NCBI RefSeq assembly: GCF_900116375.1
Contig: NZ_UETB01000001.1
Coordinates: forward strand, 372,001-436,000
Source of the DNA: Georgenia satyanarayanai
Lineage (GTDB): Bacteria; Actinomycetota; Actinomycetes; Actinomycetales; Actinomycetaceae
Length of the DNA stretch: 64,000 bases
Direction: 5' to 3'
Below, piece after piece: positions 52,757 to 60,601 of this stretch. The number at the start of each line of letters is the position of its first letter. The stretch's first letter is position 1. The position numbers and the translations under genes are program-made. Under the pieces are notes generated by a model. The model had not been told where the DNA came from. It saw nothing but the letters and a program-made list of their open reading frames with translations, and made no database searches.

Positions 52757-53745
52757 CGGGTCCTCCTGCGGAGCTCGAGCAGGCCGCCGAGCATGACCAC
52801 GCCGATGATGACCAGGCCCTCGATCAGCACGGCGACGTTCGGGTTGATCCCCATGCTCAGGAGGATCGGCGGGATGAGGGTGAGCACGAAGGCGGCCAGG
52901 ACGGGCCCGAGCAGCTGGCCGCGTCCACCGGACAGGGCGACGCCACCGAGCACGACGGCGGCGACCGAGCCGAGGAGCGCGCCGAGAGCGATCGACTCCT
53001 GGGGGCTGCCGCTGCCGAGCAGCGCCGTCGTCACGAGGCCCGCGAGACCGGCGAAGACGCCGGAGACGACGTAGGCCTGCACCCGGGTGCGCTTGACGAC
53101 GACGCCCGCGAGGAATGCCGCCTGGCGGTCGCTGCCGATCGCGTAGGTCGCGATGCCGGCGCGGCTGCGCCGGAAGGGCAGCCAGACGAGGCAGAGGATG
53201 GCGGTGAGCCAGAGCAGCGAGGGCCACGGGTTGGAGAAGCCGCCGACGATCAGCCGGGACAGCTCGGGGTTGGCCGCGCCGCCCGGCCCGCCGAGGATGA
53301 GCAGCGCCAGGCCGACGAAGGCGAAGTGCAGGGCGAGGGTGACGACGATGTCGGGCAGCCCGGAGACCGTGATGACCCAGCCCATGAGCCCCGAGAGCAG
53401 CGCGATCCCCACGACGGTGCCGAGTGCGACGGCGACGCTCGCGCCGAAGGACGCGTCCTCCATGAGCCACGCCGAGACACAGTTCGCGAGGACCATGAGC
53501 GCACCCACGGCGAGGTTGATGCCACCGGAGATGACGACCACCCCCTGCGCCAGGGCGAGCAGCGCGAGCATGAGGCTGCCGGCCGTCAGGGCGCGCAGCT
53601 CGAAGCCGCCGAAGTTCTCCACCTGGAGGTAGCGCACGAGGATCATCACGAGCAGGAGCACCCCGACGCCCACCACCCAGCCGTTCTGCTGGCGGAAGCG
53701 GGCCGCCCTGCTCGTGGGCTCGGGCGCCGTCGTCACCGTGGTCAC
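52753..53745 (-). CDS. RbsC-type sugar ABC permease 2 (330 aa)
   Basis: Same family as permease 1: ALAQGVVVISGGINLAVGALMV, DIVVTLALHFAFVGLALLI, IGSDRQAAFLAGVVVKRTRVQAYV and LGGVALSGGRGQLLGPVLAAFVL. The GTG start at 53745 overlaps the ATPase stop (GTGA). Two different permeases in one importer means a heterodimeric channel, as in some rhamnose, autoinducer-2 or related systems. Confidence 0.92.
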   Translation of the reverse strand: MTTVTTAPEPTSRAARFRQQNGWVVGVGVLLLVMILVRYLQVENFGGFELRALTAGSLMLALLALAQGVVVISGGINLAVGALMVLANCVSAWLMEDASFGASVAVALGTVVGIALLSGLMGWVITVSGLPDIVVTLALHFAFVGLALLILGGPGGAANPELSRLIVGGFSNPWPSLLWLTAILCLVWLPFRRSRAGIATYAIGSDRQAAFLAGVVVKRTRVQAYVVSGVFAGLAGLVTTALLGSGSPQESIALGALLGSVAAVVLGGVALSGGRGQLLGPVLAAFVLTLIPPILLSMGINPNVAVLIEGLVIIGVVMLGGLLELRRRTR

Positions 53746-55229
53746 GAGGTCCTCACCTCCGTCGCCTGGAGTCCGTGGGCGGCGTTGAGCATGGCTTCCT
53801 CCCCGGCGTCGGCGGCGAGCTCCGAAACGACGGTGCCGCGGTAGATCGCCAGGGCGCGGTCGCAGACGAGGTCGATCTCCCGCAGCTCGCTCGTGTACAT
53901 GACGACGGCGGCGCCGGACTCGGCGACCTCGCGGACGAGCTCGTAGATCTGGCGCTTGGTGCCGATGTCGATCCCGCGGGTGGGGTCGAAGAGCAGAAGC
54001 GTGCCGAAGCCCTCGGCGAGCCAGCGCCCGATGGTGAGCTTCTGCTGGTTGCCCCCGGACAGGCGGCGCGCCTGCGCGGCGGCGCGCGTGTCGATGGACA
54101 GCCGGGCGATGGCGCCGTCGACCGCGCGGTTCTCCCTGGCCCGCGAGATCGGTCCCCACCGGGAGAAGCGGGCCCGTGACGGAAGGGCGATGTTCTCCCG
54201 GATGGAGCGCTTGGGCAGCAGGGCCGCGGACCGGTCCGCGGGGACGAGGGCCACGCCCTGGCGGATCGCGGCCGCCGGGTGGCGAGCGTCCAGAACCTTG
54301 CCGTCCACCCGGATCTCCCCGGAGCGGGGCCGCTGGTCCCCGGCGAGGACGTCGAACAGGGTGTCCTGCCCCTGCCCCTCGAGGGCCACGAGGCCGAGCA
54401 CCTCACCCGGACGCACCGAGAAGCTCACGTCGTGGAGCATCGTGCCGGCGCTCAGCCCCTGGACCACGAGCCGGGGTTCGGACTGGGGTGCCTGGGCGCG
54501 GCCGCGGCGGTCCTCCGCCGACTCCTCGCCCATCTGCTCACCGAGCATGGACTGGACGATGCGCTTCTCCCGCCCCTCCTTGGGGGCGAAGCGTGCGACG
54601 TCGCCGCCGTCGCGGAACACCGTGCACATGTCGCAGTGCTCGATGACCTCCTCCAGGCGGTGGGAGATGAACAGGACGGAGCCGCCGCCGCGGGTCTGCT
54701 CGGCCATGACCGTGAAGACCTTCTCGCTGAGGTCCGCGGGCAGGGCCGCGGTGATCTCGTCGAGGATGAGGAGCTTGGGCCGGTGGGCCAGCGCCCGGGC
54801 CAGGTCGAGCATCCGGAGGAAGGGCAGCGGGATGTCGCGCACCCGCTCACCGAGGTCCAGCCCACCGATCTCCAGCCGCGCGAGGTGCTCCTCGACGACG
54901 GCGGCGTCGGTGGCGGTGAGCCTGAGGTTGTGACGGACCGTGAGGTCCGGGATGAGCGCCGGGTCCTGGAAGACGGCGGCGATGCCCTGGGCGTAGCCGG
55001 CTGCGGGGGTCCGCAGGTCGACAGGGGCGCCGTCGAGGGTGACGGTGCCGCGGTCCCGGCGGATGACGCCCGTGAGCGTCTTGACGAAGGTGGACTTGCC
55101 GGCACCGTTCGCCCCCAGGAGGGCGTGGGACTCGCCGTGGCCGACGGTGAGGTCGGCGGACCTCAGGGCGAGGACACTGCCGTAGGACTTGGCCACCCCG
55201 CGGGCGGCCAGCAACGCATCAGCTGACAT
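53742..55229 (-). CDS. RbsA-type double-domain sugar ABC ATPase (495 aa)
   Basis: Domain 1 has Walker A GANGAGKST at about residue 37, Walker B LLILDEITAALP and switch His in ISHRLEEV. Its signature region reads PLPFLRMLDLARAL instead of a canonical LSGGQ-like motif. Domain 2 has a degenerate Walker A (ALEGQGQDTL), a canonical signature LSGGNQQK and LLLFDPTRGIDIGTK. This asymmetry is normal for RbsA/MglA ATPases. GAGGAG precedes ATG 55229. It is separated from the binding-protein gene by a hairpin. Confidence 0.93.
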   Translation of the reverse strand: MSADALLAARGVAKSYGSVLALRSADLTVGHGESHALLGANGAGKSTFVKTLTGVIRRDRGTVTLDGAPVDLRTPAAGYAQGIAAVFQDPALIPDLTVRHNLRLTATDAAVVEEHLARLEIGGLDLGERVRDIPLPFLRMLDLARALAHRPKLLILDEITAALPADLSEKVFTVMAEQTRGGGSVLFISHRLEEVIEHCDMCTVFRDGGDVARFAPKEGREKRIVQSMLGEQMGEESAEDRRGRAQAPQSEPRLVVQGLSAGTMLHDVSFSVRPGEVLGLVALEGQGQDTLFDVLAGDQRPRSGEIRVDGKVLDARHPAAAIRQGVALVPADRSAALLPKRSIRENIALPSRARFSRWGPISRARENRAVDGAIARLSIDTRAAAQARRLSGGNQQKLTIGRWLAEGFGTLLLFDPTRGIDIGTKRQIYELVREVAESGAAVVMYTSELREIDLVCDRALAIYRGTVVSELAADAGEEAMLNAAHGLQATEVRTS

Positions 55230-55254
55230 CGTGCTCCTCAGCTCAGGGCGGACC

Positions 55255-55284
55255 GTGCCTGGGGCGGGCGTCCGCCCCAGGCAC
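55255..55284 (-). terminator. Intra-operon hairpin between binding protein and ATPase genes
   Basis: GTGCCTGGGGCGG pairs perfectly with its complement across a 4-base loop (GCGT). It lies 18 bases after the binding-protein stop and 25 bases before the ATPase start. Such hairpins partly stop transcription or protect the upstream message, giving more binding protein than transporter. Confidence 0.75.
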
Positions 55285-55302
55285 GTCGCCTACCGGAGAC
55301 CG

Positions 55303-56361
55303 TCAGGAACCGCTGGGGCCCTCGCAGGCGTACAGCTGCTCACGGGTCATCTCGAGCGGGTAGTCGATCTCGACGGCGGCACTCGTGTCCGGCCCGCGCT
55401 CGGGGTCGTAGGCGGCCTCGAGCTGCTCGGCGCTGTCGTCCGTGGTCCACAGCTCGGGCGTGAGCATGGTCGTCTGCTCGACGTCCTCACCGCCCAGCAC
55501 CTGGAGTGCCACGTTCGTGCCCACCGCGCCGATGACGGCGGGGTTGGTCACCACGGCGCCCGGGGCGCCCTCCATGAGCTGGCCCACGAAGGCGTTGCTG
55601 TCCTGCCCGGTGACGGGGACGAGCTCCTTGCCGGCCGTCTCGATGCCGTTGACCACCGTGTAGTCGGCGCCGGTGGTCCACACGCCGTCGTAGTCGCCGG
55701 CGCTGAACTGCTGGACGGCGAGCTCCCCGCCGAGCGTGTAGTCCCAGTTGCTCCATACCGTGGTGAGCTCGATGTCGGGGTAGCTCTCCAGCGCCGCGGT
55801 CACGCCCTCGTGGCGGTCGGTGTCGGACTGCACGCCCTCGATGCCGCGCATGTACAGGACCTCGCCCTGCCCGCCGATCTCCTCGGCGAGCCACTCCATG
55901 CCGATCCGGCCCCACTCGACCTGGTCGTTGGTGACGACGTAGGCCTCCTCCGTGGTGACGGCGGCGTCGATCGCGACGACGACGATGCCCTGGGCGCTCG
56001 CCTCCTCGATGATGCCGTTGAGCTGCTCGGGGTCGGAGGGGTTGACGACGATCGCGTCGACCCCCTCGGAGATCAGGGTCTGCAGGTGCTGGACCTGCTC
56101 GGTGGGTCCGGCGTTCTCCGACATGACGACCACCCGGTCGACCTGGCCGCTCGCCAGCGCCTCGGCCTGGATCGAGCACACCATCTGCTCGCGCCAGCCG
56201 TTGCCCGCGAGCGTGTTGCTCACGCCGATGACGTAGCCGCCCTCGGCGTCGCCGTCGTTCTCGGTGCCGCCGGCCGCGCCGTCGTCCGACCCGCACGCGC
56301 TCGCGGCCAGTGCGAGCGCGGCAGCGCCGGCGATCGTGGACGTTCTTCTCGACAGCCTCAT
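55303..56361 (-). CDS. RbsB-type sugar-binding lipoprotein (352 aa)
   Basis: Lipoprotein signal: AALALAASACGSDDG, with the lipobox Cys. The mature protein shows the periplasmic-binding-protein type 1 pattern: YVIGVSNTLAGNGWREQMVCSI, LISEGVDAIVVNPSDPE, VVVAIDAAVTTEE and VLYMRGIEGVQSDTDRHEG. It delivers a sugar-like ligand to the importer. The ATG at 56361 has AGGGGGAT upstream. Its own promoter region lies between it and the divergent GntR gene. Confidence 0.93.
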   Translation of the reverse strand: MRLSRRTSTIAGAAALALAASACGSDDGAAGGTENDGDAEGGYVIGVSNTLAGNGWREQMVCSIQAEALASGQVDRVVVMSENAGPTEQVQHLQTLISEGVDAIVVNPSDPEQLNGIIEEASAQGIVVVAIDAAVTTEEAYVVTNDQVEWGRIGMEWLAEEIGGQGEVLYMRGIEGVQSDTDRHEGVTAALESYPDIELTTVWSNWDYTLGGELAVQQFSAGDYDGVWTTGADYTVVNGIETAGKELVPVTGQDSNAFVGQLMEGAPGAVVTNPAVIGAVGTNVALQVLGGEDVEQTTMLTPELWTTDDSAEQLEAAYDPERGPDTSAAVEIDYPLEMTREQLYACEGPSGS

Positions 56362-56452
56362 CGCTGGATCCCCCTGTGTGTGTGATGTCTGGGGGTGCCC
56401 ACCCGCCTCCGGGGGCACCACTGAACCGCCTGCGTCGTCGCAAAAAGGCGAA

Positions 56453-56481
56453 TCTGTATAGACCACATCCGGTGTCTGTAT
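56453..56481. promoter_or_regulatory. Possible GntR operator: TCTGTAT direct repeats
   Basis: TCTGTAT occurs at 56453-56459 and 56475-56481, 22 bp apart (two helical turns), in the promoter of the ABC importer. The first copy forms TCT-GTAT-AGA, close to the GT-N-TATAC core recognised by HutC-type GntR repressors. Assignment is by position and motif resemblance only. Confidence 0.4.
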
Positions 56482-56587
56482 GTACTTGAGAACGTAACGG
56501 AGGTCACTGAAGTCGTCAAGGGTCGAACGTGAACGGTTCGGGCGAACCGGGCATCTCCCGCCGACTCGCACGGGTGTGCGCACGGGC

Positions 56588-56593
56588 TACGCT
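56588..56593 (+). promoter_or_regulatory. -10 box of a leaderless promoter (gntR)
   Basis: TACGCT lies seven bases before the ATG at 56601, with no Shine-Dalgarno sequence. Confidence 0.5.
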
Positions 56594-56600
56594 CTGGCCT

Positions 56601-57332
56601 ATGGCCGGTCAGCAGCGGGAGACGGCGCCTGCGCGGTACGAGGTGATCGAGGACTGGCTGCGTGACCGGGTACGCAGCGGGACGCCGGGCGACCTGTTGC
56701 CCTCGGAGGCGGACCTTGCCGTCCAGTTCGGGGTGAGCCGGATGACCGCGCGTCAGGCGGTCCAGAACCTCGCCCGCGACGGGCTGGTGGACCGGCGCCG
56801 CGGCTCGGGCACCTACATCGCCATCCCGCCGATCCGCAGGCACGGGTCGGCGCTCACGAGCTTCTCCAGCGACATGCGCAAGCGTGGGCTGGTGGCGACC
56901 TCCCGCCTGCTCAGGGCCGAGCTCGTGGACGGCAGCCCCGACGACGTCGAGGCCCTGCGCCTGGCCCCGGGCAGCCGGGTCGTGAGCATCTCGCGGCTGC
57001 GGCTGGCGGACGGGGTCCCCATGTCGATCGAGACCGCCGTCCTGCCCCTCGAGTGCGCGCCCGTGCTCTCCCGCGACCTGGAGAACGGGTCGCTCCAGGT
57101 CGCTCTGAGCGAGCTCGGACGGGAGCCGGCGACCGCGCGGGCGAGGATCACCGCCCGGACGGCGACGGCGGCCGAGGCGCGTCTCCTCGGCGTGCCGGTG
57201 CGGTCGGCGCTCCTCGTCGAACGGCGCGTCATCCTCGACACGGAGGACCGGCCGCTGGAGCACACCGAGAGCCGGTACGTGGCCGAGCGCTACGTCATCG
57301 ACGCCGTCTTCACCGTCTGCGCCGAGCTGTAG
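56601..57332 (+). CDS. GntR regulator, HutC subfamily (243 aa)
   Basis: Winged helix at residues ~8-75 (YEVIEDWLRDRVRSGTPGDLLPSEADLAVQFGVSRMTARQAV split as usual, then RRRGSGTYIA). A UTRA domain follows from ~90 to the end (VVSISRLRLADGVPMSIETAVLP, ERRVILDTEDRPLEHTESRYVAERY). Such regulators bind a sugar phosphate or related metabolite. The ATG at 56601 is chosen because the winged helix begins right after it and a -10 box sits 7 bases upstream. It is divergent from the ABC importer and likely represses it. Confidence 0.92.
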   Translation: MAGQQRETAPARYEVIEDWLRDRVRSGTPGDLLPSEADLAVQFGVSRMTARQAVQNLARDGLVDRRRGSGTYIAIPPIRRHGSALTSFSSDMRKRGLVATSRLLRAELVDGSPDDVEALRLAPGSRVVSISRLRLADGVPMSIETAVLPLECAPVLSRDLENGSLQVALSELGREPATARARITARTATAAEARLLGVPVRSALLVERRVILDTEDRPLEHTESRYVAERYVIDAVFTVCAEL

Positions 57333-57351
57333 CAGGTCTGCGGAGCGCGCA

Positions 57352-57389
57352 GGAGGCCCCGGCCCTGTCGAGACAGGGCCGGGGCCTCC
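57352..57389. terminator. Bidirectional terminator, 18-bp stem
   Basis: GGAGGCCCCGGCCCTGTC pairs perfectly with its complement over a 2-base turn, between the convergent stops at 57332 and 57403. It is one of the strongest hairpins in the window. Confidence 0.85.
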
Positions 57390-57402
57390 GGGCTGGTACG
57401 GC

Positions 57403-60183
57403 TCAGCTGGTGCTGCGCCGGCGAACACCGAGAACGACGGCGCCACCGGTGACGAGCAGGACGAGCGCGGCCAGGATCGGCGCGGCCGGCACACCCGTCG
57501 TCGGCAGGCGGCCGCCGGGGCCGGCGGGCGTCTCGTCCTCCTCCGCCCCGTCGTCAGGCGTCGGGCTCTCGCTGCCACCGCCGTCGCCCGGCTCCTCACC
57601 GGGTGCCTCGCCGTCGTCCTCGCCGGGGCGCACCTGGGCCAGCAGCCACTGGAGCGTGGCGCTGTCCTCGTAGGTGGGCGCCGAGGCGAGGTGGTAGTCC
57701 GGCAGCGAGAACGCCTCGTCGCCGTACTCCGTCCACAGAGCGAGCTCGGCGATGCGCTCCTCCGCCAGGCCGCGGTCCCGGTAGGCCGCGACGAGCGCGT
57801 CGTACGCGCCCTTGGCGTCCTCGACCGGCAGCAGGTGGTCACTGGTCCCGTGCGTGATCCACATCGGGACCTCGGCCGCGGCGATGAGCGCGTACTCGTC
57901 CTCGTCCGCCGCGAACCCGCCGGTGAGCAGGCCACCCGCGAACAGCTCGGGCCGGGTGGAGAACATCTCCCACATGAGCTGGGACCCGTAGGACACCGAG
58001 GTCGCGTAGACGCGGCGCTCGTCCACCGAGAAGCGCCCGGTGAAGTCCTCGAGGAGCTGGAGCACCTGGGCCGCCTCGAGCTCCTTGCCCACCCGCGCGT
58101 TCTGCGGGGCGAGGACGATGACCTCCTCGTCGGTGCCCGTCCACTCCTCCTGGAACCACGCCGTCGCCGGCATGTCCGCGACGAGCTGGACCCGCTCGTT
58201 CTGGCCGTCGAAGCCCATGCCGTGCCCGGAGAGGGCGACGACGAGCGGGTACTCCCGCGCCGGGTCGTAGTCGTCGGGCAGGCGGTAGTCGTAACGGACG
58301 GTGAGGTCGTCACCCTCCACGCCGTCGACGTCGGACTCGAACGTCGCGTGGACGAACTGGTCGACCTCGCGGTTGATCGCGGGCTCGGTCAGCGGCCACG
58401 CCGTGTCGGCGTCGCCCCGGGAGATGACGGCCGCGCTGGGTGCGTGCACGTCACCGGCCTGCACCACCTCGGTGGGCTGGTCCGGGTTGATCATCACCGA
58501 GCACAGGAACGTGGGGCACAGGGAGACCATGACGGTCCAGCCGCCGTTCGGGTCGTCCTCGAGGTCCAGGACGACGTATCGGCCGGGTGCCTCGGACCGG
58601 TCGTGCTCGAGCAGGCGGGCGGGGTCGTCGGTCGTGTAGACGCCGGCGACGTCCCGCTCGACGAGGTTCTCCAGCTCCTCCAGGCCGGTGAACCGGAAGT
58701 TGTACGAGGTGTCGCGGACGGTGAAGTCCTCGGCACCGAGCGAGGCCGGGTCGACGACGTCGGCGTACTCGAGCACGACACCGGTGACCTGCTGACCGAA
58801 GGAGGACACCTCGGTGACCGGGGTGACACTCTCGATCCGGTTGGGGGAGCGGTCCTGCGCGAGAACCCACCGCAGGATCGAGCTGTCGCTGTAGGTGGGG
58901 CCGGTGGCCGCGTGGTAGTCGGGGTAGGTGAACGCGTCGTCCGCGTACTCGGTGAAACGGACGAGGTCACCGGCGTCGTCCGCGCCGGCGCCGGTGTAGG
59001 CCGCGCGCAGCACCTCCGCGGACGTCCGCCCGAAGTCGGGCGGGAGGACCGGGTCACTGGTGGCGTGGGTGATCCACACGGGCGTCCGCGCGGTGGCGAT
59101 CGACGCGGCCTGCTCCTCGCTCACCGGGAAGCCGGAGACGATGAGCGCGGCGTCGAACAGCTCGGGCTGGTCCGCCATGAGGTTCCACGCGATGGTCGAG
59201 CCCCAGGAGAACGTCGTCACGTAGGTGCGGTCCTCGTCGACGCTGTACTCGTCGGTGAACTGCTCCAGCAGCGCGAGGACGGAGGTCCACTCCACCTCCT
59301 CGTCGCCGCGCACGTTCTGCGGCGCGAGGACGATGACGTCCTCCTCGCTGCCGGTCCACTCCGGCTGCGCCCAGGAGGTGGCCATGATGTCGACGGCGAC
59401 GTTGACCCCGTGGTTGACCCCGTCGAAGCCGGAGCCCCAGCCGTGGAGGACGACGACGAGCGGGTAGGTCCGTGCCGGGTCGTAGTCGTCCGGCAGCCGG
59501 TAGGAGTAGGGCAGGTCCGCGCCGGGGAAGGGCATGACGTCGGAGTGGAACTCCTCCGCGACGAGGTTGACCGGTGCCTCGGTCATCGGCAGGGCGTCCT
59601 GGGACCCTGCCGCGAGCAGGGGCGCGGGCGCACCGCCCGCGGCGTAGCCGTGGACGTCCCCGAGCTGGACGAGGTGGGTCGGCAGCGACTCGCGCAGCTT
59701 CTCCGAGCACAGGAAACCGTCGCACGCGGAGCGGACCACGGTGTTGCCGCCGCTGTCCTCGGGGTCGAGCTCGACGACGACGTAGGAGCCGCGTGTCGAG
59801 GACCCGTCGGCCCGCAGCGCGGGCTCGTCGCTCGTGTAGACGGCGGTGACGGTGCGCGGCTCGAGCGCGTCGAGGTCGGCGGGGTCGTGGGCCCGGAAGT
59901 TGTACGGGCTGTCCAGGACCGAGAAGTCGCCGGTGGAGAGCTCGGCGGGGTCGACGTCGGCGCCGTACTCGACGGCGACGGCGACGACCTTCTGCCCGAA
60001 GGTGAGGACCTGGGTGATCGGCGTGATGCTGACGATGCCCTCGTCCGGGGGTGGGGTGGTGGTGGCCGCTGCCGGGCCGGCGGCGGCGAGACCGCCGATC
60101 GCCAGGACCAGGGGCGCAGCGAGCGCACGGAGCAGGCGCCGGGTGCGGCTGCGCCGAGATGGGTGGGGTGTCGTTGTCGGCAT
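57403..60183 (-). CDS. LPXTG-anchored protein with two tandem esterase domains (926 aa)
   Basis: ATG 60183 behind AAGGAG, and a signal peptide ending near PAAATTT. The chain is two copies of the same unit, about 405 residues apart: an Ig-like domain (ITQVLTFGQKV / VTEVSSFGQQV; PYNFRAHD / SYNFRFTG) followed by a PHB-depolymerase/feruloyl-type esterase (YRLPDDYDPAR in both). Each esterase retains Ser (TFSWGS, Ser326; SVSYGS, Ser731), Asp (ITHATSD / ITHGTSD) and His (DYHAA / DYHLA). A Gly/Glu/Pro-rich linker, LPTTG, a helix and RRRSTS end the protein. It is probably displayed on the wall to remove acyl groups from plant polysaccharide or another ester polymer. The LacI site upstream and the nearby sugar importer support this. 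Confidence 0.88.
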   Translation of the reverse strand: MPTTTPHPSRRSRTRRLLRALAAPLVLAIGGLAAAGPAAATTTPPPDEGIVSITPITQVLTFGQKVVAVAVEYGADVDPAELSTGDFSVLDSPYNFRAHDPADLDALEPRTVTAVYTSDEPALRADGSSTRGSYVVVELDPEDSGGNTVVRSACDGFLCSEKLRESLPTHLVQLGDVHGYAAGGAPAPLLAAGSQDALPMTEAPVNLVAEEFHSDVMPFPGADLPYSYRLPDDYDPARTYPLVVVLHGWGSGFDGVNHGVNVAVDIMATSWAQPEWTGSEEDVIVLAPQNVRGDEEVEWTSVLALLEQFTDEYSVDEDRTYVTTFSWGSTIAWNLMADQPELFDAALIVSGFPVSEEQAASIATARTPVWITHATSDPVLPPDFGRTSAEVLRAAYTGAGADDAGDLVRFTEYADDAFTYPDYHAATGPTYSDSSILRWVLAQDRSPNRIESVTPVTEVSSFGQQVTGVVLEYADVVDPASLGAEDFTVRDTSYNFRFTGLEELENLVERDVAGVYTTDDPARLLEHDRSEAPGRYVVLDLEDDPNGGWTVMVSLCPTFLCSVMINPDQPTEVVQAGDVHAPSAAVISRGDADTAWPLTEPAINREVDQFVHATFESDVDGVEGDDLTVRYDYRLPDDYDPAREYPLVVALSGHGMGFDGQNERVQLVADMPATAWFQEEWTGTDEEVIVLAPQNARVGKELEAAQVLQLLEDFTGRFSVDERRVYATSVSYGSQLMWEMFSTRPELFAGGLLTGGFAADEDEYALIAAAEVPMWITHGTSDHLLPVEDAKGAYDALVAAYRDRGLAEERIAELALWTEYGDEAFSLPDYHLASAPTYEDSATLQWLLAQVRPGEDDGEAPGEEPGDGGGSESPTPDDGAEEDETPAGPGGRLPTTGVPAAPILAALVLLVTGGAVVLGVRRRSTS

Positions 60184-60214
60184 GGGTCTCCTTCGACCGG
60201 CTCGGGTGAGCATG

Positions 60215-60232
60215 TGCTAAAACGATGTAGCA
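60215..60232. promoter_or_regulatory. LacI-type operator before the tandem esterase
   Basis: TGCTAAAACGATGTAGCA, an imperfect palindrome centred on CG, 32 bp before the esterase ATG. It differs from the site at 61777-61794 in only three of 18 bases. Confidence 0.6.
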
Positions 60233-60331
60233 GGAGGTTACGGGTCGGCCGTCATGAGGTCAACGCAGTGTCCGCGACCGGGCGGTGCGGCGTGGAGTGC
60301 CGACTCCGACGTCGGCGACAGCTCGACTCTC

Positions 60332-60601
60332 GGTAACAACTCAGCGGTCGGTGAGGGCGTACTTGTCGGGGGGAGCTCGGTTCGCGGTAACAACTCAGCG
60401 GTCGGCGAGGGCGTGGCTGTCGGCGAGGACGGGGCTGTCGGGGGACCTCGACTCGCGGTAACAACTCAGCGGTCGCCGCGGACGTGGCTGTCGGCGACAG
60501 CTCGACTCTCGGTAACAACTCAGCGGTCGGCGAGGGCGTGGCTGTCGGGGAAGCGTGGCTGTCGGGGGGGAGCTCGGCTCGCGGGAACGGCTCAGCTGCC
60601 G
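60332..60601. repeat. Tandem repeat block (125-bp higher-order unit)
   Basis: The core GGTAACAACTCAGCGGTCG occurs intact at 60332, 60386, 60457 and 60511, and in decayed form at about 60583. Spacings are 54, 71, 54 and 72 bases, so the block is a 125-bp unit copied twice, each made of two half-units. The 3' end of lacI has grown out of the last, decayed copy. The block fills most of the 408-base gap between the esterase start (60183) and the lacI stop (60592). I see no gene there. Small internal palindromes such as GCTGTCG-G-CGACAGC occur. Confidence 0.75.

Noticed and set aside
53742-55229. Unusual signature and Walker A in the sugar ATPase as signs of damage
   Set aside because: RbsA/MglA-type proteins normally have one degenerate half.
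60332-60601. CRISPR array
   Set aside because: The repeat is long and internally divided, spacers are not unique, and no cas gene is near.
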